From Stenotrophomonas sp. SAM-B (GTDB taxonomy: Bacteria; Pseudomonadota; Gammaproteobacteria; Xanthomonadales; Xanthomonadaceae): a stretch of 64,000 nt of DNA. The stretch is taken from the NCBI RefSeq assembly GCF_013387485.1, contig NZ_JABBXB010000002.1, forward strand, positions 1 through 64,000, given 5' to 3'. The position numbers and the translations under genes are program-made. Shown here piece after piece: positions 38,164 through 47,398 of this stretch; the stretch's first letter is position 1, and each line of letters opens with the position of its first letter. The notes under the pieces are model-generated. The model saw nothing but the letters and a program-made list of their open reading frames with translations. It was not told the DNA's origin and ran no database searches.

Positions 38164-38979
38164 ATGCGTCGACCCATCCTATCTGCCACAGCAGTCCTTG
38201 CCTTGACCGCCTGCGGAGGCGGGAACACCGAGTCCAGTGTGCAAGCTCCGGGGGCTGAGGAAACGGCCAAAACCAAGGCGTTGGAGACCGGCGCGGCGGT
38301 GCTGCAGGACCGTCCGCCCATCGATGCTATCAACGCCTACCTGGACGGATTTCATTTCTACAACGGTCAGCCGGAGGGCCAAATGGAAGCCCACCATTAC
38401 TGCTCGATCCTCAACGAGGAGGTCATCCAGTGCACGATCTACGACGGAAACGTGAAAGACGCCAAGCTGATGGGCGTGGAATACATCATCAGCGCGAAGC
38501 TATTCATTGGTCTCCCCGAGAAAGAGAAGGCGCTTTGGCACAGCCACGTCCACGAAGTGAAATCGGGGCAGCTGATTGCACCAGGGATTCCGGACGTGGC
38601 TGAGCATGAACTCATGGAGAAGCTCATCCACACGTATGGAAAGACCTGGCACACCTGGCACACAGATCTGGACAGGGATTTGCCCCGAGGGATGCCGCAG
38701 TTGATGATGGGGTTCACGGCGGATGGCCAAGCCGACCCGGCGATGGTGGGCGCACGCGACGCCCGACTCGGGGTCGATAGCGAGGACAAGCGGAAGCGTC
38801 GTGCCGACATTGCCGCGCCCCACATCGATGCAGGAGCAGATGCATGGCAGAGAGGCGAGGTCATCCAGATCGAGGATCCTACCGCTGCCCACGTTCATGC
38901 TACGAGGGGCCGCAGCAGAAGTGGTGAGCCGAGGAGGGGAGAAGAAAACGCGACGGCAGGCCCCCGAACGGATGAATAG
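38164..38979 (+). CDS. DUF1264 (oil-body-associated-protein-like) lipoprotein
   Basis: The 271-residue protein has a lipoprotein signal peptide (LTAC lipobox, Cys17) and a DUF1264 domain (about 50-215: DGFHFYNGQPEGQMEAHHYC and EYIISAKLFIGLPEKEKALWHSH, here quoted in part). Homologues occur in plants as oil-body-associated proteins and in bacteria with unknown role. The C-terminal tail after about residue 215 is Arg/Gly/Glu-rich and does not look like the family, suggesting a late frameshift or an unusual extension. It lies 40 bases after ligD, so may be in the same transcript. Confidence 0.72.
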   Translation: MRRPILSATAVLALTACGGGNTESSVQAPGAEETAKTKALETGAAVLQDRPPIDAINAYLDGFHFYNGQPEGQMEAHHYCSILNEEVIQCTIYDGNVKDAKLMGVEYIISAKLFIGLPEKEKALWHSHVHEVKSGQLIAPGIPDVAEHELMEKLIHTYGKTWHTWHTDLDRDLPRGMPQLMMGFTADGQADPAMVGARDARLGVDSEDKRKRRADIAAPHIDAGADAWQRGEVIQIEDPTAAHVHATRGRSRSGEPRRGEENATAGPRTDE

Positions 38980-39122
38980 GGGATGGAGGGGTAGGCGGGA
39001 GCCAAAAATCAGCGGCCGTATTTGGAGCAGGAGCCCAGTGTGGCCAGAGTGCTCGGCGCGCGCCCACGCCTCTCCGGCGCTCTTGCTTTAGTATCCAACC
39101 TCTGGGACCGAAGGTTGGTGGC

Positions 39123-40241
39123 ATGAAAAGCAAGCTGGCGGATTTTATAGAGGAGCATGCGGAGACGATTGTTGGCCGGGCCATAGAATTCGCGAAATCA
39201 GTGGAAGTGAGTCCGGCTTTGGGGGAAGTCGAGCTTCGCGATCACCTTCCTGAGATCATCGGCGCAATAGTGGCAGACCTACGAAGTCGTCAGACGCGGG
39301 CTGAGGCGATCGCAAAATCTGTTGGGGACGCTCCTACTCCAGCAGGCCAAGAGCCATCGGCCGCAGGCACGCACGCACTGCATCGTGCGAATAGTGGATA
39401 CAGCATTGTCCACTTGGTGTCAGAGTATCGTGCTCTACGCACGTCCGTCCTGCATCTATGGTCCGACTCAACAGAGCAGCACGCGATCCCTCCAAGCGAC
39501 GTTGCGCGATTCAACGAGGCGGTCGACGAAGCGATTGCCGAGTCCGTGCTCTACTACGCCGCCGAGACGGATCGTTGGCGCAACATTTTTCTGAGCGTTC
39601 TCGGCCATGATCTTCGTAATCCGCTCAATGCTATCCTGCTCACCTCCGAACTTATCGCTGCGCGCGCCTCGGACGAAGTAACAGTGAAGGCGGCAGACCG
39701 CGCTGTGCGTAGCTGTGAGCACATGCGTGAATTGCTAGACAAACTTCTTGTCTACAATCAGGCGCAGCTCGGAGGCGAAATCAACGTCGACCGGGTTGAT
39801 GTTGACTTAGCAGCCGCGTGCCGCGAAGAAATTGAACTGCTTCGCTCTGCGATGCCGAATGCGCGAATTCACCTCTATGCACCAGAGGTGCTTCGCATGG
39901 TGTGCGATGCCAGTCGGGTCCGGGAGGCTATTTCAAATCTCGTGGGCAATGCCCATAAATACGGGCAGCGCGGAGGAAATATTGATGTTGAATTGAGGGT
40001 CGACGGTGGTGAGGCGATTCTCGCCGTGACGAATCCTGGCGCCGTCATTCCGCAAGAAGTTCTCAATCAGATTTTCGATCCACTGAAGCGTGGGGGAGCA
40101 TCCGGCGGCGACGAGGAGCGCGTCAGCCTCGGGCTGGGACTGTTTGTTGTAAAGCAGATTGCACGTGCTCATGGGGGAAACGTATCTGTAGAGTCGTCTC
40201 AAGGAAAGACGACCTTCGAGTTGCGATTGGCCCAGCCGTAA
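39123..40241 (+). CDS. Sensor histidine kinase with RsbRD-type N-terminus
   Basis: The 372-residue soluble kinase has an N-terminal helical RsbT-co-antagonist-like (RsbRD) domain (about 10-155), a dimerisation/phosphoacceptor domain with H-box LGHDLRNPLNAI (about 165), and a HATPase domain (NLVGNAHKYG N-box about 280; GLGLFVVKQIARAHGG G-box about 345). No membrane helix, so it senses cytosolic signals. No response regulator directly follows; orphan regulators lie at 41969, 43628 and 45574. Role unknown, probably stress. Confidence 0.85.
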   Translation: MKSKLADFIEEHAETIVGRAIEFAKSVEVSPALGEVELRDHLPEIIGAIVADLRSRQTRAEAIAKSVGDAPTPAGQEPSAAGTHALHRANSGYSIVHLVSEYRALRTSVLHLWSDSTEQHAIPPSDVARFNEAVDEAIAESVLYYAAETDRWRNIFLSVLGHDLRNPLNAILLTSELIAARASDEVTVKAADRAVRSCEHMRELLDKLLVYNQAQLGGEINVDRVDVDLAAACREEIELLRSAMPNARIHLYAPEVLRMVCDASRVREAISNLVGNAHKYGQRGGNIDVELRVDGGEAILAVTNPGAVIPQEVLNQIFDPLKRGGASGGDEERVSLGLGLFVVKQIARAHGGNVSVESSQGKTTFELRLAQP

Positions 40242-40952
40242 GCGCCTGGGACAGGGGCCGATTCTCGCCGTTTGCCGACGTAGCTATCAGCAGGCGGTAG
40301 GTGGGACCACCATCCAGCCACGCGCCGAGTTTGTCCTTCAGCGACATATGCTGAACTGACCCCGCGCCTAGGCGTTTGAGACCGACTTGGGCGTAGGTGT
40401 AGGCAACGCCCCGCGTGTCTACCGGGTAGGAGCGAGTTCTGCGCAGGCGGCTGTGCGGCCTTGCTCAGCGGGTCGGCGACCCGCCCCGCCACTACCTTTT
40501 CCAGGTGTTGGCGTTGCACAGGACACTCGACCTCACGCTGGGTGCAACGCGCGACAAGGTGCTTAACGCCGCCAAGGGCGATCTAATGACGTAAGGGACC
40601 TTCGTTGGGACGTGTCAGCAGACCCGATTCGCCGCTCAAGTGAATCAGGCTTAGAGCCCTACGTCGACTAAAGGTCGGCCACACTGCGCCACCGGCCAAC
40701 CGGCGGGGCGCAGTGCCGATCGGCCCTTTCATCGAGGGGCTTGAGGGCGTTCGCCACCGATATACATCCTTCGCCTCCCCACTTTACGTTACGCACGCAT
40801 CAGCACTGCGTGTTGGTTGGGAACGTTGTTTCGTCACATCTTTGCACAGGGTGACCATGGCAAAGCGCGCACCATGCATCCACCACGGATGAGAAAAAGA
40901 ACCCCGCCGCGGTCAAGTAAGGCAAGCCAACGCCAGCCCAGGAGATGCGCAA
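40242..40952. other. Long intergenic region, possible decayed genes
   Basis: A 711-base stretch without a supported gene. One short plus-strand frame ending near 40594 (QVLALHRTLDLTLGATRDK in part) looks protein-like but has no start or family. Otherwise nothing is seen. Confidence 0.4.
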
Positions 40953-41855
40953 ATGTTCGTTCACCATAAAAAGCTGATGTATACCGTTCGGGTCAAAGAG
41001 TCCAACCCTGCCTTGGCGGCGTTGATGCTTGAACAGTTCGGAGGTCCGCAAGGCGAACTTGCTGCGGCGATGCGGTATTTCACCCAAGGCATCGGGGAGA
41101 CCGATCCGGGCCGAAAGGATTTGCTGATGGACATTGCCACCGAGGAAATCAGCCACCTAGAGATCATTGGTACCATCATTGCCATGCTCAATCAGGGGCC
41201 TAAGGCAGTTCTCTCCGAAGGCATGATGGAAGCCGAGGACATGCGCTTGATGGGGCAAAACAGCACCAGCCACACTGAGCAGGTTCTTTATGGCGGCGGT
41301 CCGGCTTTGGTGAACTCCAGTGGCGTGCCCTGGAGCGCTGCCTATGTCGACAGTATTGGTGAGCCCACCGCCGATCTTCGGTCCAACATCGCCGCAGAGG
41401 CCCGCGCGAAGATCGTCTACGAGCGGCTGATCAACGTCACTGACGATCCGGGCATCAAGGACGCTCTTCGCTTCCTGATGACGCGTGAGATTGCTCATCA
41501 AAAGTCGTTCGAAAAAGCTCTTTACAGCATCCAGCCGAACTTCCCGTCGGGCAAGCTCCCCGGCGATCCGGCGTTCACCGACCTCTACATGGACATGTCC
41601 CAAGGCGAGGGCGATGTGGAAGGCAGCTGGAACAGCGGCGAGCTGTGGGAGCGCGTAACGGATGAGGATGCGCAAGCCGCGCTCGACGGTGGCGACGGCA
41701 GCTGTGGCGTGACGCTCAACGAGAAGGAGGCGGCGGCGTTGGAAGCCTTGGCGGCCCGAACATTGTCTGATCCCGATGCCCGCCCGCCGACGGGTGCGGA
41801 GCTTGGGGCAGGCCCTGGTGCCGGCGCGGTGGACGCCAACCCTCGAGAGCCTTAA
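40953..41855 (+). CDS. Manganese (non-haem) catalase
   Basis: A dimanganese enzyme that disproportionates hydrogen peroxide to water and oxygen. The 300-residue protein keeps the metal ligands of the family at E35, E65, H68, E149 and H182, and begins MFVHHKKLMYTVRVKE as the family does. The last 70 residues are a Gly/Ala/Pro-rich tail. It is cytosolic. A strong terminator follows. It lies in a neighbourhood of LigD and DUF892 genes, often found together as stress cargo. Confidence 0.93.
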   Translation: MFVHHKKLMYTVRVKESNPALAALMLEQFGGPQGELAAAMRYFTQGIGETDPGRKDLLMDIATEEISHLEIIGTIIAMLNQGPKAVLSEGMMEAEDMRLMGQNSTSHTEQVLYGGGPALVNSSGVPWSAAYVDSIGEPTADLRSNIAAEARAKIVYERLINVTDDPGIKDALRFLMTREIAHQKSFEKALYSIQPNFPSGKLPGDPAFTDLYMDMSQGEGDVEGSWNSGELWERVTDEDAQAALDGGDGSCGVTLNEKEAAALEALAARTLSDPDARPPTGAELGAGPGAGAVDANPREP

Positions 41856-41873
41856 TCGGGACGGTAGGAAAGG

Positions 41874-41903
41874 AAACGGGGGCCGCGCAGGCCCCCGTTT
41901 TTT
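41874..41903 (+). terminator. Terminator of the Mn-catalase gene
   Basis: An 11-base stem AAACGGGGGCC / GGCCCCCGTTT with a five-base loop, followed by TTT, 18 bases after the catalase stop. Confidence 0.9.
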
Positions 41904-41968
41904 GCTCTTTGCTTGCTGGCCTCCACGGGCGACCACGACCGGTCGCTAAAGCAACCGTGAGCGCCATT

Positions 41969-42325
41969 TCACCCCAGCTCCTCGTGGATGGCCCTGATGA
42001 GTTGCGAAAACCGGTAGGGCTTGGGCAAGTAGCGCACGCTAGGCGGGAGGGGGGGCAGCTGCGCCCGTGGTAAGCCTGAAACCACCATTACGCGGGCTTG
42101 GGGCTGGCTGTGGGCGACCTCGGCAGCGACGTCCAATCCGGAAACACCCTCCGGCATGCACACGTCAGTGACGACCATAGAGTATTGGATGCCGCCCCTT
42201 AGCTCACTGATCGCCTCGACCCCGTTGCTGGCTGCTGTCACTGCAAACCCTTGGTCCGTCAGTGCCTCCACCACGACCGTCCGCAGGTCTGCTTCATCTT
42301 CGACAAAAAGAACGTGGATGGGCAT
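41969..42325 (-). CDS. Response regulator (receiver domain only)
   Basis: A 118-residue stand-alone receiver: acidic pocket VEDEADL near residue 8, phosphoacceptor aspartate in VVTDVCMP (about 53), and the conserved lysine in LPKPY (about 100). It lacks an output domain, so it probably relays phosphate or binds a partner. It starts one base after the stop of the histidine kinase gene at 42327, which is the probable cognate kinase. Confidence 0.9.
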   Translation of the reverse strand: MPIHVLFVEDEADLRTVVVEALTDQGFAVTAASNGVEAISELRGGIQYSMVVTDVCMPEGVSGLDVAAEVAHSQPQARVMVVSGLPRAQLPPLPPSVRYLPKPYRFSQLIRAIHEELG

Positions 42326-42326
42326 G

Positions 42327-43469
42327 TCATTCCTCGGGGACGGGGAAGCAAAGCGTGATTTGGGTGCCTGCGCCGGGAGCGCTCTCGAGCGTGGTGAAGC
42401 CGCCCGACTGCGTCGTGAACCCAAACACTTGGCTCAGGCCTAGGCCGCTGCCCCTGCCCACGGGCTTGGTGGTAAAGAAAGGCTCGAATACTCGGGCCTG
42501 CTGATTCAATGGAATACCTTCCCCATCGTCTCTGACAGCGAGACAGATGTAAGGGGATGGGGCGACCCCCGGCTTGGCAGGATCCTGCAGCAATTGCTTG
42601 GACGCTGTGATTCGAATATGCCCACCTTGGGGCAGGGCATCGCGACTGTTGCATACCAAGTTGAGCACCGCGGCTTCAAGCTGCGCTCGGTCCAAGCGGA
42701 GGGTGGGAAGGTTGCTGGGAATGTCCAACGCGACTGAGACCTCACTTCCCGCCGACCGCTGAAGCAGAGGTTTGGTCTCCTCGAGTAGTGCTCCCAGATC
42801 CAAGTTCTCAGGCACCAATGCCTGTCCGCGGCCGAAGGTGAGAAGCTGGCGAGTCAACAGCGCTCCACGTTCCACCGCGCGTTGAGCCGTCTCAACGAGT
42901 CCCGCCACCGCGCTGTCTTTGGTTTTTAACCTGACCAGATCAAGGCAGTTGATGATGATGGTCAGCAGGTTGTTGAAGTCATGGGCAAGGCCCAGCGTGA
43001 ATTTGCCGATGGCCTCCATCTTCTGGGCTTGCATCAGGCTCTGCTGGGCTTCTTGGAGTCGCTCTTGGGCCGTATACCGCTCGGTGATATCGCGAGTGAT
43101 TTTGGCGAATCCCAGCAGGTCCCCGTTGTCCCAGATCGGATCAATCACAACGCTGGCACGGAAGCGGGAGCCATCCTGCCTCAAGCGCCACCCCTCATCG
43201 ACGTATCGTCCCTCCGTCGCAGCCGTGCGTAGGTTCCGCTGGGGAATCCCCGCCTGAACCTCCTCGGGCAGATAGAAGCGGGAGAAATTCGTTCCGACCA
43301 CGTCGGTGGCCGCGTAACCCTTGATGCGCTGTCCGCCAGGGTTCCACGTCATGATGACGCCGTCCGGGTCCAGCATGTAGAGGGCGTAATCTGTGACAGA
43401 GTTCACCAGCAGGGTGAACTGACGGGACTCATCAATCAGAGCGACTCGGGGGCGCTGGGGTTCGATCAC
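42327..43469 (-). CDS. PAS-domain sensor histidine kinase
   Basis: The 380-residue soluble kinase has a PAS domain (about 20-135, with GVIMTWNPGGQRIKGY and FAKITRDITER PAC end), an HisKA-type domain with H-box LAHDFNNLLT (about 170), and a HATPase domain (NLVCNSRDALP N-box; GSGLGLSQVFGF G-box). The ligand is unknown; the PAS core lacks the NCRFL cysteine motif of LOV domains. GTG 43469 has a GAGGA site and is preferred to the ATG at 43496. It is followed by the receiver gene at 41969. Confidence 0.88.
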   Translation of the reverse strand: MIEPQRPRVALIDESRQFTLLVNSVTDYALYMLDPDGVIMTWNPGGQRIKGYAATDVVGTNFSRFYLPEEVQAGIPQRNLRTAATEGRYVDEGWRLRQDGSRFRASVVIDPIWDNGDLLGFAKITRDITERYTAQERLQEAQQSLMQAQKMEAIGKFTLGLAHDFNNLLTIIINCLDLVRLKTKDSAVAGLVETAQRAVERGALLTRQLLTFGRGQALVPENLDLGALLEETKPLLQRSAGSEVSVALDIPSNLPTLRLDRAQLEAAVLNLVCNSRDALPQGGHIRITASKQLLQDPAKPGVAPSPYICLAVRDDGEGIPLNQQARVFEPFFTTKPVGRGSGLGLSQVFGFTTQSGGFTTLESAPGAGTQITLCFPVPEE

Positions 43470-43627
43470 AGGACGTCCTCTTGGCTGGGGACACACTAGG
43501 TCCGCAGATGTAAAAAAAGCGTAAAGAAGGCGAGCTGGCGCCTTTCACGTTCTACACTAGGACACCGACGGGCGATCGACCCCGAGGCGCTCATCGTGAG
43601 TGTCAAAGATAAGCGAGGGAGTGGCAC

Positions 43628-43996
43628 ATGCCTACTGAAGAAAAGAAGCTCAACGTGCTGCTGGTGGAGGACGAGCCGACCCTGATGCAGGTGGTGGGCG
43701 AATCGATTGCCCAGCTCGGTCACAAGGTGACACATCGAGCAGATGGACTCGAGGACGCTTTGGCACGGGCAGCGGAAGGTGGTTTTGACGTAGCCATGCT
43801 GGATGTCAACCTTAATGGTGCAGACTCGTTTGCTGTGGCAGATGTGCTTATCGCACGGGGCATCCCGTTCGTTTTCACCACAGGGTTTGGATCCAACCAC
43901 CTTCCAGAACGGTTCCGCGGGAGTCCACTGATGGAGAAGCCGTTTCGCTTGCGCGATATTGGCCAAGTGCTGAGCCGAATGGCCGAATCGGTCTAA
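43628..43996 (+). CDS. Response regulator (receiver domain only)
   Basis: A 122-residue stand-alone receiver with acidic pocket VEDEPTL, phosphoacceptor aspartate in AMLDVNLNG (about 59) and lysine in MEKPFR (about 107). It has no output domain. It lies divergent from the PAS kinase at 42327 and is a candidate partner for it or for the RsbRD-type kinase at 39123. Confidence 0.88.
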   Translation: MPTEEKKLNVLLVEDEPTLMQVVGESIAQLGHKVTHRADGLEDALARAAEGGFDVAMLDVNLNGADSFAVADVLIARGIPFVFTTGFGSNHLPERFRGSPLMEKPFRLRDIGQVLSRMAESV

Positions 43997-44027
43997 GCGT
44001 CCGCCAAGACGCCCTTCGGCGCGCAGC

Positions 44028-44273
44028 CTAGGTTCTCGCCGGCGCGACCCGACCCCATTCAGCGACTTTGAAATTGCTGACGGCCTGATGCGTCCCACAG
44101 TGTTCACAGCTGACCAAGGTCCCGCCGGGCAGGTGCACCAGGGTTTCATAGTCTGACGTAGTGGTGGCGTGGCAGAGCCCGCATTCGACCGTCAGCGACG
44201 TGACCCTCTCCACTCCTCCGACCGCATTTAAGACAGCGTCGTAGCGCGTGATGGTGAACAACCCGATCATCAT
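44028..44273 (-). CDS. Small zinc-ribbon protein
   Basis: An 81-residue product with cysteine pairs CGLCHA and CEHCGTHQAV that should bind zinc. The second pair is followed by the same HQAV/RQAI-like sequence seen in the 58750 paralogue. Start at one of two adjacent ATGs (44273/44270); no strong ribosome-binding site. It is convergent with the response regulator at 43628. The function is unknown; third member at 32437. Confidence 0.58.
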   Translation of the reverse strand: MMIGLFTITRYDAVLNAVGGVERVTSLTVECGLCHATTTSDYETLVHLPGGTLVSCEHCGTHQAVSNFKVAEWGRVAPART

Positions 44274-44464
44274 CGACACGGGAAGTTCTAGGCGCAGCCG
44301 GTGGAAGCAGCATGGAGCGCAAGCTGTGACAGACCCGTTAGCACGGTGACCTGAGCGAAGGCGGATAGATAGCCTGAGTCTTGATTTCATATCTCTACAC
44401 TTTGTCACCACGCCTTTCCCACACTAGGGGTAGGCTCTGCAGGTCGAGACGCACAAGGAATGAA

Positions 44465-44898
44465 ATGCCGATTCGCGCAGTTGCCTACGTCAGCGAAGCA
44501 GTCCAGCCCTGGAGCAGGGAGGGAATCGACGCGATGGTGGAGCGCGCAGCGTCCTTCAACGTGCAGGCAGGGGTTACGGGCGTGTTGTTCTTCGATGGCG
44601 TCCGGTTCCTCCAGTACTTTGAAGGCCCCGAAGACGGAACGTCCGCCGTCTACCACCGAATTCAGGGATCTTCTTACCACCAAGATCTCGTGGAACTTTG
44701 CCGTGGTTCGGTAGGGCGACGCATTCTTCCTTACTGAGCATGCGATGGCTGCTGGCAGACCCCCTGCATATGCGCACCATGATACAAGCCGATTGGACAG
44801 GCTTTGTGTGCTTTGGCCGGCAGGCCGGGAAGCCAACGACGGCCATGGGCCATCTTCACCATTACGTGGAGCCCCACATTGGGGGCGAGGTCGCGTAG
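44465..44898 (+). pseudogene. BLUF-domain gene with a one-base deletion
   Basis: The first part (MPIRAVAYVSEAVQP, VTGVLFFDGVRFLQYFEGPE) is a BLUF domain with the key tyrosine and glutamine. At about 44735 the expected TACTGGAGCATG (Tyr-Trp-Ser-Met, the conserved WSM motif) reads TACTGAGCATG, giving a stop. The rest (SMRWLLADPLHMRTMIQ ...) is open in the next frame to 44898. Restoring one G gives a protein of about 145 residues. As read, the product ends after 91 residues and lacks the Trp/Met of the flavin pocket. Confidence 0.82.
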
Positions 44899-44937
44899 CG
44901 ATGAAGACACGTTCAGAATACGACCTGACCCTATAAG

Positions 44938-44959
44938 AGACGGGCCCGAAGGCCCGTCT
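44938..44959. terminator. Hairpin between convergent genes
   Basis: A nine-base stem AGACGGGCC / GGCCCGTCT with a CGAA loop, located just after the broken BLUF gene and before the stop of the convergent DUF892 gene. T-runs are short, so termination is probable but not certain. Confidence 0.6.
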
Positions 44960-44966
44960 GGTCATT

Positions 44967-45467
44967 TCACTTCTTGCCGGCGGCGGCTTTCTGGTTGCCG
45001 CCCTGCTCGGCGAGCAACGTCAGCTTTTCGTCCGTGGACTTCTCTTCCTGCAGGGTCTCCAGGAGGTAGGGCAGGGCGTCCTTGTAGCCGAGCTGCTTGG
45101 CCAATGCTGCAATGGTGCCGTAGGAGGCAATCTCGTAGTGCTCGACCTTCTGGGCACCGCCGATCAGGGCAGCGTCACGCACGGGCCCCTTTTCAATCGA
45201 GTCGATCACTTCTTTGCTCTCTTCCACCAAGCCTTCCATCGCAGCGCACTTGATGCGCTTGAGGCGAATTCCGAGCACGTCCACCACTTGGTCAATGCGC
45301 TCGATCTGCCCTTGGGTCTCCTCCAAGTGCATTTCGAAGGCGGCAGCCAGATCAGGATTCTCCGCAGCGCGGGCCAAGCGGGGCAGCGACTTGGTCAGCT
45401 GCTTCTCCGCGCTGTAGATGTCAGACAACTCGTGCACGAACAGTTCTTCTGCGGTCTTAATGGCCAT
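44967..45467 (-). CDS. DUF892 (YciE/YciF) ferritin-like protein
   Basis: The 166-residue protein is a four-helix ferritin-like protein: MAIKTAEELFVHELSDIYSAEKQL, and later KVEHYEIASYGTI and LLETLQEEKSTDEKL, with Glu/His positions expected to bind metals. The short C-terminal tail is Lys/Ala-rich. Members are induced by osmotic and oxidative stress and may store or oxidise iron. It has a normal ribosome-binding site and is intact, unlike the family member at 33617. Confidence 0.9.
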   Translation of the reverse strand: MAIKTAEELFVHELSDIYSAEKQLTKSLPRLARAAENPDLAAAFEMHLEETQGQIERIDQVVDVLGIRLKRIKCAAMEGLVEESKEVIDSIEKGPVRDAALIGGAQKVEHYEIASYGTIAALAKQLGYKDALPYLLETLQEEKSTDEKLTLLAEQGGNQKAAAGKK

Positions 45468-45573
45468 GGAAAGCTCCTGATCTGAGGGTGTGTCAAGCCA
45501 TTACGATGCACTTGAGGAGGCGGACCCGGCGTGAAAAAGAGTTCAAGCGTTCGTGATGTCCGGAACGCACGAA

Positions 45574-45966
45574 CTACCGGGCTAGTGGGACACCGCCGGA
45601 TCGCCCGTCCTCCAGCGCATTTATAAGGGCGGTAATGGCGAATGGCTTCGCGAAGAAGGGGGCCCATCGGTGCCGCTCCGGCACGTCGGAGGGACTGCCG
45701 CCAGAAGCAAAAACGTAGGGAATGCGCCCGGCCTTTAACTGGTCAGCCAGGTCCTCCGCACTTCCGCCTGGGACGGTCCAGTCCAACACGGCTGCCACCA
45801 CTGATCCCTTGCTCAGCAGTGCTCGGGCTTCCGCAACCGTTCGCGCCAAGCAAACGTCGTATCCGGCCATGACCAGCACGTCTTTGAGTAGGGGCGCCAA
45901 GTCAAAGTCGTCCTCGAGGACAAGAATGTCCCCGTGGACCGCCGGATAAGCCTTGCTGCTTGGCAT
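45574..45966 (-). CDS. Response regulator (receiver domain only)
   Basis: A 130-residue stand-alone receiver: VLEDDFDL acidic pocket, phosphoacceptor aspartate in AAVLDWTVPGG (about 62) and lysine in FAKPFA (about 107). It has no output domain and no adjacent kinase. Three such free receivers occur within 4 kb of this island (41969, 43628, this one), which suggests a phosphorelay with the kinases at 39123 and 42327. Confidence 0.85.
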   Translation of the reverse strand: MPSSKAYPAVHGDILVLEDDFDLAPLLKDVLVMAGYDVCLARTVAEARALLSKGSVVAAVLDWTVPGGSAEDLADQLKAGRIPYVFASGGSPSDVPERHRWAPFFAKPFAITALINALEDGRSGGVPLAR

Positions 45967-46036
45967 AGGAAAAGGACTGTGAGGGTTGAATAGACCCTAT
46001 GCCAGTCGATGTGAGCAAAGCCTCAACTCGCAGAGC

Positions 46037-46471
46037 TTACGACGTGGTTGCCTCAGCTTTTGCCCCGGCGGCTTCGCAAGGCATGCAGCGCTCCTTTTTA
46101 CTCTTGATGTCCGCCGCGGTCTTTGCCAGAGACTCGTATCGTTTGCGAATCTCTTCCAGGTGTGCAGGCTCCATGGATTCAAGGTTGAGCAGCTCTTGGT
46201 TGGCATCCTTGGTGACCCGGATGAGCTCATCAAGCTTGATGTGTAGGGCGGCGGTGTCCCCGTTTTGAGTGTGCTGAATGAGGAAGACCATCAGGAAGGT
46301 GACGATAGTGGTGCCAGTGTTGATAACGAGTTGCCAGGTGTCATTGAAATGGAACAGCGGCCCACTGCCGGCCCATACCACCACCACACCCAGGGCCGCG
46401 ACAAAAGCCCCGAGGCTTCCGGAGGCACGAGCGGCCACGGCAGCAAAATGTCCAAAGGTTCGCTTACTCAT
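46037..46471 (-). CDS. Low-affinity iron permease family membrane protein
   Basis: The 144-residue protein has two membrane helices (about 20-35, [14 protein letters not shown], and 52-66, [14 protein letters not shown]) with the family motif [22 protein letters not shown] just after. The name comes from a fungal relative; metal transport by bacterial members is not well established. It is in the inner membrane. It lies beside the DUF892 and Mn-catalase genes, so a link to iron or oxidative stress is plausible. Confidence 0.85.
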   Translation of the reverse strand: MSKRTFGHFAAVAARASGSLGAFVAALGVVVVWAGSGPLFHFNDTWQLVINTGTTIVTFLMVFLIQHTQNGDTAALHIKLDELIRVTKDANQELLNLESMEPAHLEEIRKRYESLAKTAADIKSKKERCMPCEAAGAKAEATTS

Positions 46472-46784
46472 TCATTCCTCTGCAAAAGATAATCGACACC
46501 AAGGTCGGGGTGGGTTTATGTTGGTGCTCTCAGCGTAGGTCAGCCAATGTGAACGGTTGCTCTGTCCGGCGTATCCTGAGTCTCGGGCTCTCGTCGCCCC
46601 TCATCTTTCGAGGTGAGGCGTAGAGCAGGCTCATTGATTGCCGCCGTAATGGTGAATCATTGAGCCAGCAGGGCGCAGACGCGACCCATAGAACTGGCAT
46701 TTAGCTAGTCACTGGTGGACAGTTCGAATCGATATGCCGTATCGGTCTGGACTGGATCGCCGGTTCCTACGATAGGTGATTCAG
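46472..46784. other. Intergenic region without a supported gene
   Basis: A 313-base divergent gap; no coding frame, repeat or tRNA was recognised. It presumably holds two promoters. Confidence 0.45.
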
Positions 46785-47021
46785 ATGAGCATCGAGCGCG
46801 ATGACGACCGCTACAGCAGCGTGACGCTAGGGGTCAACGGCAGGAACTACGCCGCAGAGCTCTGGGGCGACTCGGTCGTGGGTTGGACGCTTCAGGAGGT
46901 TCGGCTGGAGTCGGGCCCCAGTAGACCCGTGGCGGCGCCCCCCTTCGCCTCGTTAGAAGGAGCGCTGCGTCACGCCGAGGTGATCGCGGTCGACCTGATC
47001 GCGGAGGGCCGACTCGGGTAG
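46785..47021 (+). CDS. Small hypothetical protein
   Basis: The 78-residue acidic product starts MSIERDDDRYSSVTLGVNGR and ends VIAVDLIAEGRLG. The alternating pattern suggests a beta-sheet core with a C-terminal helix. No signal peptide or membrane helix. An earlier ATG at 46776 is possible. The family is not recognised. Confidence 0.5.
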   Translation: MSIERDDDRYSSVTLGVNGRNYAAELWGDSVVGWTLQEVRLESGPSRPVAAPPFASLEGALRHAEVIAVDLIAEGRLG

Positions 47022-47398
47022 CCCGGCAATGCTTGGGGCGGAGCTTCGCGACTACCGCGCTTCGCTGGGCCGCTCTAGTTTTGAAGGCGTTGTCCGGCCC
47101 CCAGCATGCAGATCGGACCATGCCGTCCTGCGCTCCAAACTCTCATTCGGACGTGACCGATCGCCGTCAACGGCGAACCGGCCCGGCCGACTTTACTCCT
47201 TGATGCCGCGGTGCTCACGCCGCCCCCACGAGCCGGCTCCTATCGTCCCCATTGCGGACTGCCTGATTGATTGCAGACCAAGCGGGGTTGAGGTTTCCGC
47301 CGATCACATCCCAAAACGGGTGGCGCTCCCTAGCTACAGCACCAATCCCTTGCGTCGGTCCCGGTCCTCGAAGCCAAAAAAGTGGACGAACAGTAGAC
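47022..47398. other. Intergenic region without a supported gene
   Basis: A 377-base region. The frames that are open lack protein-like sequence; no repeat was seen. Confidence 0.45.

Noticed and set aside
40123..40347. 74-codon minus-strand frame starting MSLKDKLGAWLDGG
   Set aside because: The start looks protein-like, but it overlaps the histidine kinase end and has no ribosome-binding site or family.
42327..43469. LOV photoreceptor domain in the PAS kinase
   Set aside because: The flavin-cysteine motif of LOV domains is missing, so light sensing cannot be claimed.
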